From positions 7,068,001 through 7,132,000 of the forward strand of contig CAJFCV020000003.1 of NCBI GenBank assembly GCA_904066235.2: DNA of 64,000 nucleotides, in the 5' to 3' direction. The DNA comes from Bursaphelenchus xylophilus (lineage: Eukaryota > Nematoda > Chromadorea > Rhabditida > Aphelenchoididae). The notes beneath the pieces are model-generated. The model was given only the letters and a program-made list of their open reading frames with translations. It ran no database searches and was not told the origin of the DNA. Position numbers and translations under genes: made by a program. Position 1 is the first letter of the stretch; each line of letters begins with the position of its first letter. Positions 46,301 through 55,123 of the stretch are shown here, one piece after another.

Positions 46301-47375
46301 TGTCGTTCGGAGTAAGAATGTTTTTTGACTCTCCGAAATCGAAAATTTCCGGAAATTTTTCAAAATTTACTTTTTTTTTAAAAAAAAAGTAAAAACAGAA
46401 AAATTTCAAAAATTTTTCAGAAAATCTTTTATCTCCCGCTTTATATGTTGATTTACTAGGGAAGTGTACAAACGAACCCTCACCAAATGGCAAGTGATAT
46501 ACACCATTGGAAAGCCCTTGAAAAATGGTGCAAGATACCATTTTCATTTTTTGCAGAATGCCTTTCCGCGACGACATACTGTAAATTGTATTATTTTTAG
46601 GTCATTTCGCAACAAAAATCTTTCTTTCTCTTGAGCGGACAAAAATCTTCGAAAAGAGTTGCTTCAATAGTGCAGTGGTTGCTAAGCAGGCTGATAGGCC
46701 AAACCAAGCTAGGTTCGATTCCCAGCTTGGGCAAAAACATTTTGCGTTCTTACATTTAGGATAATATTTGAGTTAAACTTTTACAAACGCTTTAATTTTT
46801 CTAGAAAACGGTCGATTACGGTTAAAACCATCAAACTTACATGTTTTTCAAAATTAAAAAAGGTGAAAAGTGTTTTTTCACGTTATGGGTGTTTAAAACC
46901 AGTAAATATCATATGTAAAATGGTTTTACTGGCAAGCGCCAAACTTCATAATGATTCTTAGGCCAACCTAGTAGCAATATTTACCATTTAGCGTTTTGAA
47001 ATAAGATTTATTTTGCCCCACAGCAGATATTGTAACTACTTAAGGGACAAATCAACCGTTTATAATTTTTTGGCCTGAGGCATTCTGCAAAAAATGAAAA
47101 TGGTACCTTTCACCATTTTTCAAGGGCTTTCCAATGGTGTATAACACTTGCCATTTGGTGAGGGTTTGTTTGTACACTTCCCTAGTTAGGCAAATTAAAA
47201 TTTTCATAAACTTTTTAAAGCCTACCAAGATTGTGGCCAACTGAAAATAGAGTCCGATGAAAGTAACTAATGTAAAAAATATTGGAAAGGTAGCAGTACA
47301 ACACATCGTGGACATTGTGGTAGCCATCAGCATCTCCGCATCGCTCAAAATTGTCACTTCTGTCATATTGTCCAT
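43391..47375 (-). CDS. Serpentine (7TM) chemoreceptor-like GPCR, copy A
   Basis: Five exons (47226-47375, 44134-44415, 43674-44024, 43545-43624, 43391-43499) encode 323 aa. Hydrophobic segments occur in exon 1 (FPIFFTLVTFIGLYF), exon 2 (YIGVVNAGHMILFIMLVPYG and SEPLGVLLAVNRYMEICVP, the end of TM3) and exon 3 (LLTFIIIIVVSIWMF; YACLLSELIIYLITVGHIAA). The AVNRYMEI segment stands where GPCRs have their DRY-like motif. Sizes of exons 2-4 (282, 351, 80) and all intron phases are identical in copy B, 250 bp upstream, so the two are tandem duplicates. The nematode chemoreceptor class could not be named. Likely a plasma-membrane receptor in sensory neurons (inference). Intron 1 is expanded to 2.8 kb by two palindromic elements. 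Confidence 0.85.
44684..44842. repeat. GGGCCGG/CCGGCCC-rich low-complexity tract
   Basis: Almost pure strings of GGGCCGG and its complement CCGGCCC, interrupted by short AT spacers, in an otherwise AT-rich genome. The tract is internally self-complementary (forward and inverted units), so strong hairpins are expected. The open frame through it (44471-45157) is a by-product of GC richness. Confidence 0.85.
45058..45180. repeat. Second GGGCCGG-rich tract
   Basis: Same units as the tract at 44684-44842, separated from it by about 215 bp of AT-rich sequence. Together they bracket the left part of the foldback element. Confidence 0.85.
45249..46135. repeat. Inner palindrome of the foldback element
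   Basis: Arms 45249-45478 and 45908-46135 are inverted copies with many substitutions and small indels, so they are older than the outer repeats appear. Each arm, read outward, has a frame beginning MK(N/K)VHLLL(P/L)MLTYLITFQ, a signal-peptide-like start. That frame stays open for at least 48 codons in both arms. Confidence 0.75.
46456..47185. mobile_element. 730-bp PIF/Harbinger-like MITE with ~107-bp TIRs
   Basis: Inverted ends 46456-46562 and 47078-47185 start CTAGGGAAGTGTACAAAC. Flanking TTA is duplicated (46453-46455 and 47186-47188), a 3-bp target as used by PIF/Harbinger transposons. There is no transposase frame. The interior holds a tRNA-like segment. It lies 8 bp beyond the foldback element, in the same intron. 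Confidence 0.8.
46661..46732 (+). pseudogene. tRNA-like sequence (decayed tRNA or SINE head)
   Basis: Exactly 72 nt with an A-box-like TAGTGCAGTGG and a B-box-like GGTTCGATTCC in the right spacing. The T arm folds (CTAGG/CCCAG, one mismatch) and the ends pair partly (GCTTCAA with CTTGGGC). The D and anticodon stems have mismatches. The anticodon loop could read AGG (Pro), but this is insecure. Probably not a functional tRNA. Confidence 0.5.
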
Positions 47376-47622
47376 TAAGTAAATGAAATAAAGCAGAGAC
47401 AGTCCAAGTGACAACCAGTGGAACCTGTATGACTACTTTTTGTATATCAAACTTTTTTTGGAATGCTGCATTTAAACCAGGTGGTTTGAAAAATTAATTT
47501 AAATCTTAATTTTATCATATTACATCTTTTATTGCACGTCTGAGAAACTTTTGTGCTGCCTAATCATTGAGCTAATCCATTCGACCGCAAGGCAATTAGC
47601 GCACAGCTGTGCACAGTAGTAA

Positions 47623-48868
47623 TTACATAGAAGTTGTTGCAGAGTCTGACGCACGCGAATTCTTGGCTGAATAAATGTTGAGGACATCAAGAAGTAGTGG
47701 CCTGGAATTATTATACGTATTACTTTATAATTGAAGTCACCAAGTTGTTTTTATGAAAAACGATAGAAAATGAAGAGAAATGGCTACAAAATGCTTGGGG
47801 TTCGTTTATTTATGAGCAATTCCACATTAACATTTCCTGAGAATTTCTTGATCACACTTACTTATTAAACATTAATGGTAGTATTGCAGTGACCACGTCC
47901 GCCATAACAACTACCGTGATTGAGGAGACTTGCGAGAATGGCTGAAAAATAAATTACACTAAAGATGTAGTAATTGATGACAAAAGACAAACATTACCTC
48001 GTAGACAAAGAAAACATTGTTAATATGTTGCCCCAGATGTCTCCACAAAGCAGTAACAAAGTGTGTGATACTCATTAGGAGCAGTCTTTTCTCCGGCGCT
48101 CTCAACCTCAGCTTTTCTCCAGTTATTGTTCTTTGAGCCGCCACATGTCCCACAATTACAATGTAGACAATAATCTCCGCGAAAAGACAGGAATAAATCA
48201 TAAAGTTTCGACCTCGTATGTAAGAGATCTTTCCACAGTCCTTATAAACACTGTAACGGTAACAAAAGTAGTAGATTTTACAGTCATCTCCAGTAAATAA
48301 CCATATTGTAATCGGAATTACCAATAAAAACACAAAAAGGGCAAGAAGCTAAATGAAACATCGATGATGACTTGATTTTCTTACATTGTAAGTCCTCTTT
48401 GTTCCCCGATTGCATTTAAAATGTGGTATGCAGATCTCTGTGTATCGATTTAAAGCCAATAGAATACCCAATGGCTCGTTTATGTAATGACTAAAATTGC
48501 TGATTATACCGGTAACTTCAATAAAGCGCTCTCTCCGTCGTTCGCAAGTGAATCCATAAGGAATTAATGTAAGGAAAAAGAGCATATGGAGCAAGGTTTC
48601 AATTCCAATTATACATAGAATACGATAACTGATATTATTTCGGTAAAAAGAGTCTTTCAGATATACCTGGAAAATTAATTTTCGAGAATTTTTTTGAGAA
48701 TTCAACAAGTAGTCACGGCAAAAAATGTCTTACATAGATAGTAACTGTCTGAAAATATATCCCGAACAACGTGATGACCATATAGAGAGAAGGCAGGGTT
48801 ACGGTACAACACATTGGAGACATTGTAGTAGCCGTTACCACCTCCATTAATAAGGTAGTATTTTCCAT
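47623..48868 (-). CDS. Serpentine (7TM) chemoreceptor-like GPCR, copy B
   Basis: Five exons (48734-48868, 48385-48666, 47998-48348, 47862-47941, 47623-47701) give 308 aa. It aligns along its length with copy A: ATTMSPMCCT in exon 1, VPYGFTCER-like LIPYGFTCERRR, NRYTEICIPHF, FCYRYSVYKDC, AAQRTITGEKLRL and QHINNVFFVYE. Exons 2-4 have the same lengths as in copy A, but intron 1 is only 67 nt. The C-terminal tail is shorter and diverged (SAKNSRASDS). Conserved cysteines around CKIYYFCYRYSVYKDC probably form extracellular disulfides. Likely a plasma-membrane chemoreceptor (inference). Confidence 0.85.
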
Positions 48869-49209
48869 TTAAAAAATGAAAGCAATCAGATAAAAACACA
48901 AGAAAATGTCCTCAATGTCATAACATCACAAATGGAATACCAAAAATTAAATATTCAAATTACCCCGGTCCGATATTGCAGGTGAAATTTCTTTTATTGT
49001 ACCGAGAAATTAGGTGCCTACGTCGACATTATTCTTTAAATTTTTGATAGGATCAATTCGAAAAGCCCATGAATAAAATAACAAAACGATGCGCTTAGAG
49101 ATATCCAAAGAAGCGCGGCCTTATAAGGAAGTCAAGGGGGCTTTCGGTTGAGTTTTTGGTCTTCTAAGTCGTTTAAAAAAAATATTTCTAGAAAAAATAA
49201 TATCATTAG
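48869..49209. promoter_or_regulatory. Divergent promoter region, receptor B / DEG-ENaC
   Basis: 341 bp between divergent starts of the receptor and the channel gene. AT-rich; no distinctive motif was recognised beyond an ATTAG acceptor-like site directly before the channel ATG. Confidence 0.4.
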
Positions 49210-51914
49210 ATGTCCCAGTCCTTGGCAAGTGAAGTTAATACAGTTAGGATTGCCCAATATTGTAACGAGTACCCATTTGCATTCAACAGTAACCAGAAAG
49301 ATCAGAACATTCAATGTGACATTATTGTGGACGACAGTCGATTCCTGAAAGATCCCTATTCATTACCACTAAGGGATCGGCTGTCTTGGCATCTAAAGCA
49401 ATTTGCTGATAAAACTTCGAGTCACGGAATCCCTTGGGTTGTGGAAGCGCCGAATGGAGTTTACAGGTAATGTTTGACCCGTTATTACATAAACATATTG
49501 TAGAACTATCTGGGTGTTCTTACTAAGCTTCTGTCTGATTATGTTTATATTCCAAGCCAACAGTGTTATTGCCAAGTACCGAAGGAACGAAAAGATTACA
49601 AGCATTCAGCTGAAATTTGAGACAGGTAAGTCAATTCTATTAGTTGTAGAATGCACCGACACTTGCGGGCAACCATGTGTGGCCATTTTTTACTCCATCT
49701 CAAACCCGCCGGATTTATCCCAAAGTTGACTTTGGACTAAATTACGGTTGAGCTTGTCAACCAAAAAAAAATGCGCAGAAACATTGCACCGCAAATTGTA
49801 ATATATAGAAGCATTTAACTTGCACTTTTCATTTCCTTTAAAGGGTGTTTTCAGCTCCATTCCCAGCCATAACCTTATGTAATCTGAATCCATACAAAGA
49901 CTCACTGTTGAAAGATGTTGATGCCATAAAGAAAATCGTAAGAATACTCTGATTTTCGTATAAATACTGTAGCTTGATGTATATCACAGTGTTCTGGAGC
50001 AAGCGGGCAAAACAAATCGGGCCAGAAAGAAGAGCCGAGTCAGCAGACCCAAAAGATTCCTCGATTCTATCATGAATTCTGAAGTAAAACGGCAAAAACG
50101 ACAACAAAACCATGGATTCGAGGCTTCTTTCGCCAAGTGTAATTGTGATCAAAAGGAGGATAGCATTTCGTAAGTAATAAATATTAATTAAAATTTGATT
50201 TCATGTAGTTGCCAGACCATAGTAAAAGAGCAACCAAACTCCGTTGAGGACACTTGTATGTGTGCATTTGATCGAGAAACAGAAGATGCTTGGCCATGTT
50301 ATCCTCACAAGTATTGGGAAATAAATAGTTGTGGATATTGCGATGAAACAGGGCATTGCCATCTTGAAGCCAAAGAGGGAATAGTTAATATGAATGTAAA
50401 ATGTCTCTGCCAAAAGATTGAGCCTTTCTGTATGCGTTATAAAATGGATCAAGACGTCTTGAAATTATGGGAATTCTATGGAAAACTCCTTTTAAATCCA
50501 TCCAGGATTGATGAAGATGCGATTATCGAAGCCTTGGGATTCAAGGCATGTAATAGAAATCTTTTTATTGTTAGCGATTTAAATGGAAGTTGACGTGTCT
50601 ATGAGTACGGTATTTTTAGAATATGACAGATGAGGTGGCGATTGTGACCAAGGCCCGAGAGAATATTATTTTTGCCATGGCTGAATTAAGTGAACGTCAA
50701 CGAGAAGCGTTGTCAATCCAGAAGAGTCAGCTTATCCATAAATGTAGCTTCAATGGGGCAGCTTGTGATATTGACAAGTAATCTTCAAGAAATAATTTAA
50801 TTAATTGTCATCCAGGGACTTCATCAATGCCGCTGATCCAACCTTTGGCAATTGCTTTGTTTTTAATCACAACAGAACTGATCCCAAAGTCAGTGTGAGG
50901 GCTGGGGCTAATTATGGTGAGAATACACAAATCCATTAGCATGTCTGTTCCTTGATGTTCTACTTGACTTATTAATCATCTTTCCAGGCCTGCGAGTTCT
51001 TGTTTTCGTAAATACTACAGAATATCTTCCAACCACAGAGGCCGTTGGAATCCGCCTAACGATCCACGATGCAGATGAGTATCCATTCCCTGAAACAGCT
51101 GGTTACAGTGCCCCTACCGGTTATATTTCTTCATTTGGAGTTCAATTGGCCAGAATATCTCGATTGCCAGAACCATATGGAAAATGTGTGCCCTCAGGCG
51201 TTGATCAGAAATATATTTATCAAGGTTACAAATATTCTTTGGAGGTGAGGATTAATCGGAACAGGACCACTTTACAGTTATGTTAAATTAAATTAGAAGA
51301 AAGTGTATTTTAGGGCTGTTACCGTACCTGTTTCCAAGACGAAGCCGTTTCGCGCTGTGGCTGCGGAGATCCCAGATTCCCCGTAATCAATGCGAAACAT
51401 TGCCAAGTCTTTGACCCTGTGGCCAGAAAATGTTTGGACACAATTGCCCAAGAACTGAGTGTAGTAGACCCTGAGGCATTGAAGTGTGTTTGTGAACAGC
51501 CTTGTGAACAACCGTCCTATAAAGTATCTTATTCTTGTGCCAACTGGCCAAGCGGATCGTTAAATATTTCCGTTGGAAAATGTGATTTACCTCCAAACGA
51601 ATGTAATGAGTATTATGCAGAGAACGGGGCTATGATTGAAGTGTTTTACGAAGCGCTGAATTATGAAGTATTAAGCGAGACAGAAGCTTACGGAGTAAGT
51701 GGTGAAAAAAAATTAATTATTCTTGTTTCAGCTAGTCAAAATGATGGCTGACTTTGGTGGTCAACTTGGTCTCTGGTCAGGCGTCAGTGTGATGACTTGT
51801 TGTGAACTTGTTTTTCTTCTCATAGAGGTCATTTATATGCTTCTTGAACACCATCGTCGAGTTGTTCACAAAAAATTGACCGAATTCCGCCCTAAGGGGG
51901 ACTGGGACTTTTAA
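49210..51914 (+). CDS. DEG/ENaC sodium channel subunit
   Basis: Ten exons (49210-49466, 49504-49625, 49855-49937, 49973-50169, 50209-50545, 50620-50777, 50816-50916, 50988-51244, 51314-51694, 51732-51914) give 691 aa. Family marks in order: cytosolic [15 protein letters not shown]1 ([16 protein letters not shown]), [13 protein letters not shown] and a cysteine-rich extracellular domain. In that domain [36 protein letters not shown] and [10 protein letters not shown] are visible. Then come [22 protein letters not shown], with the selectivity GVS of TM2, and a short C-terminus. It should form amiloride-sensitive Na+ channels at the plasma membrane. It resembles the asic/del/acd group of worms, but the ortholog is not assigned. 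Intron 5 has a GC donor (AAG|GCATGT). Confidence 0.92.
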
Positions 51915-52085
51915 TCGGGCCTATTCGTTTTAATTGCTGATTGTTTTGAAAATAAATGGAAAAGGTCGCAAATAGAATTCCCTTACAATTACATTGGCAT
52001 CGCTCCCAATTCGCTATAAAACGGGTCTTCCAGAATGAAGCGGCTCGATTTTTAATCGCCATTAATGGATTGGCCACTCAGAGGA

Positions 52086-52095
52086 TATATAAAAG
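52086..52095 (+). promoter_or_regulatory. TATA box of the TLX-like gene
   Basis: TATATAAAAG lies 28 bp before the ATG at 52124, with no acceptor in between. A transcription start about 25-30 bp downstream would fall at or next to that ATG, so the leader is very short and the second in-frame Met (52136) may be used. Confidence 0.55.
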
Positions 52096-52123
52096 CGGGC
52101 TTGTTTAGCCGGTTGGATGGTGA

Positions 52124-52702
52124 ATGAGAAGGGTAATGGCATACAATTCTACTTCTGAACAACAAGAAAAAGTTAATATCAGTACTGAAAATATTGCTTA
52201 TTCATATGTCCCCTTTAGTCAGCCAGATATTTTATCGTATTTTACCCCATGTTTGGCCCCGGTTCCAATCCCAATGATGTATTCAAAAGACAAGGTAAGT
52301 CTTTATTTTTATATTAATCAAAGTTTAAGAAGGACATCTCCCCTCTTCCAAAAAGAACTGGTCATCCTTATCAGAGTCGGCAGCAGCCATCCCACAAGAA
52401 ACCACGCACTTCTTTTACAAAATCACAAGTCCAAATCCTTGAAAACCGTTTCAAAGATCAGAAATATCTGGCCTCAATGGAGAGATCTATCTTGGCCGCC
52501 CAATTAGATATGTCTGATGCACAAGTTAAAACTTGGTTTCAAAATAGAAGAACGAAATGGAGGTAAAGACCATCTAAAGTAATTTAATTTTAGTTGAAAC
52601 TTTAGGCGTCAAGAAGCCGAAGCTCGAGATAACGAAGTCCGAAATGTGGTCCGTTTAGTCACCTCTTACCGTAATCAACTAGTCGATATGAGCCAACATT
52701 AA
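52124..52702 (+). CDS. TLX/HOX11-class homeobox transcription factor
   Basis: Three exons (52124-52294, 52330-52562, 52606-52702) encode 166 aa. The homeodomain starts [19 protein letters not shown] and contains [18 protein letters not shown]. Threonine at homeodomain position 47 (K-T-W-F) is the hallmark of TLX/HOX11 proteins, and the [15 protein letters not shown] run-in and [11 protein letters not shown] tail also match that class. The protein is unusually short: only about 75 residues precede the homeodomain. Drosophila counterpart: C15/clawless. It should be a nuclear DNA-binding regulator of cell fate. It is convergent with the NK2-class homeobox gene, with 73 bp between stop codons. 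Confidence 0.88.
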
Positions 52703-52775
52703 TTTGTCAATCTTTTACTGTGTAGCTTTAAGTTTTAATGTGTTTGAATGTTACAATAGACTGTATAAAAAATAG

Positions 52776-55123
52776 TTATTTTCGGCCACTGAAGATGAGA
52801 TCGTGTAAATTTGGAGTTCCGATGTCATTCATCATCGGGTCCATCTGTAATTTGTAATTTTAAATATAAATTCACATAAAATCAATGATGATTACAAAAC
52901 ATACCAAGGGAACTCCCAGCCCAAGCCCAACACTCTGCAATGCCAGATCCTGATCTATCCGTCTTCTTTTGTACCGACGATTCTGGAACCATATCTTGAT
53001 TTGCGTGGAAGTTAGGCCAAGTTTCGCGGCCAACCGGTCCCTCTCACTTGGCGTCAAATATTTGGCGTTCTCAAAGCGATTTTCCAAAGTTTGGATCTGA
53101 AGTTTATAAAAGATATAAATATAAATAGTTGTTTTGAACTTTAATAAAAGCCGTTGTAAAGTTACACTTGCCTGTTCAGGTGTAAAGAGCACTCGCTGCC
53201 GTCTCCTTGAATGCTGTGTCCTCAAATGAATCGCCTCTTTTTTCTCTTCTTCTTGGTCTTCTTTGAGATTATTCAAATATGAAAACAAAGGTGTTCCTCC
53301 AGGGCATAATTTGAATTGTTCTTGGCCCCTAGATGAAGTTGATTTCTCCTTTCGATGATCTGCAATAATAAATGTGTTCTTTAAAATATCAGGTGCATTT
53401 TATTGCACTTTGGGCTGTATCGGCAGTTTCTGCACTCAAAGTCCATCTCATTTCCTGCCTTCAGGGCTCAATGGAGTCTACAAAAACAACACAAGTGGTG
53501 ATAAATTGTTGTGTGGCTGGTCGGAGGGGCTTCGCCTTTCGTTGAAACCCGCCACACAACACTTAGTTGAAGCAGGAAAAACTGCCCTCTCATATCAATA
53601 ATCAGTAAAGTTATCAAGGAGAAGAGATCGAGCAACTTCGAGAGACAACCGACAAAATACAAGAATAAAAGAAGAGAGTGGTCAGAGAGAGAGACAAACA
53701 AGCTGTGGAGTGGACTTTTCACCGCCTTGGGATGGATGTAGTGTGGCGGCGTCATGAGACTGATATCAGAGAAGGGAAGCTGCCCCTTCCCCCATCACTG
53801 ACCAATTTCCAATTTGAAGAACCGGCGTTATTTTTTGCGAAATTCTTTGGTTCTCCGCGAGTCTCAATAACAACACAGGAATTTACTGGAAGCCTCACTG
53901 TAAGTTTATTTACAGAGTTTCGAAAAGGGTACCCTCTAAGACGGTGTCCTCGTGCTAGTGACAGAGTTCAGAAAATACCCAATATTTAAAACTCTTTACT
54001 GATAAGGCTATACGTTATACGTAATGGCCGAGTCGTGCTTCTGAGAAACAAAACATCTGATCAGCTTCAAAATGACTGAAATCTACGTTTTCGGGCAAAA
54101 CGTTGCAAGTTTTTATTTAAATTTCACAAAGATTACTGTATGGATTCAGTCCAGACCAAATGGCCACAATCCCCGCCTCCTCTGACCGTATATTCTTTTA
54201 TTCTTCTGTTTCTTAATTTGTAATTTTGTTTAATTTCTTGCAACAGTCTTCTTTTCGTTGATAAAATTCCTCTCTTCAAAGATCATAAGCGTCTTTTAAA
54301 AGTTGAGGGGTAACCCCGCCGCCAGTTGATTGTGTGGCGGCCTGAACACCGCCACACAACAATCTATCAATCCAGTGGAAATTTCCATTTCTCAGCGTAA
54401 ACAAAGCCCCAGAAATAGTGATAATAAGCATTGGCTTCTCATGAGACGTCAGAGTCCAAAAGTTTTTATGCCTTGACCTTGTTCGACAACTCCCCTGGTT
54501 GTTGTGTGGCGGAGAGAAGGTGGAGTTTATAATAAAGATCATTCTCAGCCTTCCTTCCCTCCGTCAACCCGCCACACAACACGTGAACATCAAGAAAAGG
54601 GTGGAACAAAGTCCATCAAGGGATCCCCTGGCATAACTTGACGGACTAAAAATAAACAGCACAATAAAACTTGGGATTACAAGCGAAGGAGCGCAAAGAT
54701 GGCACGTGTTTTTGGGGGGTAAATAGCTGTAGATATAACCAAGAGTGTTTTTATATCATCCTTATCGGGAAAAAGTGATTCTTGAGATTTTGAATTGGAG
54801 GGAAACGAGTTATAAGGAGGACATACATTATATGTTCATAATAACTTACCACACATATTCCCTGCTCCCTCCACATATTGCTCATCTGATCCAGAATCTT
54901 TTTTGATTTTCTGCAAAAGGTTCATTTGATTTGAGACCAATTGTTTTGTCCAATTCTGGTCCATAAATTTGATCCAATCGTTTTGCTTAGGCTCTGTTGG
55001 CGGAGACGTTGAGCTTGACGAACTCGTTGATTCTGTAGGCGATTTTGGGTTAGATGGCAGCGGATTTGGCCACGATATCGGGGATAAAAATGGAGAAGAG
55101 AACACAAAGTTCATAGGATTCAT
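52776..55123 (-). CDS. NK2-class homeobox transcription factor
   Basis: Four exons (54850-55123, 53172-53359, 52905-53096, 52776-52844) give 240 aa. Numbered with F8 of RVLFTPEQIQTLENRF, the homeodomain has W48 in KIWFQNRRYKRRR and tyrosine at position 54, the signature of the NK-2 class (tinman, bagpipe, vnd; worm ceh-22/24/27/28 group). Which member this is cannot be decided. The N-terminus is S/P/T-rich, and there is no convincing TN domain. Intron 2 splits the homeodomain after Q12 and uses a GC donor (CAG|GCAAGT); it is in frame, so retention would add 25 residues. The start ATG directly follows GTTTCAG, so an upstream exon or trans-splicing is possible. Confidence 0.85.
53506..54583. 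repeat. Seven copies of a GTGTGGCGG motif in NK gene intron 1
   Basis: Copies (plus-strand sense, or inverted as CCGCCACAC) lie at about 53506 (+, with GGCTGG), 53548 (-), 53739 (+), 54328 (+), 54348 (-), 54498 (+) and 54568 (-). Six of the seven are flanked so as to read (GTT)GTGTGGCGG. Three + copies are each followed by an inverted copy, forming hairpins with spacers of roughly 10-60 bp. All lie inside the 1.49-kb first intron (53360-54849). Confidence 0.85.

Larger units (their letters stand above)
44433..46447. mobile_element. 2.0-kb palindromic (foldback) element with 86-bp terminal inverted repeats
   Basis: Ends 44433-44518 and 46362-46447 are near-perfect inverted copies beginning CATATAAAGCGGGAGATAAA. 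Inside is a second, larger palindrome (arms 45249-45478 and 45908-46135, 430-bp spacer) and two GGGCCGG-rich tracts. No transposase is recognised, so it is probably a non-autonomous foldback element or a nested pair. It lies wholly within intron 1 of receptor copy A, starting 17 bp from that intron's acceptor. Confidence 0.8.
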
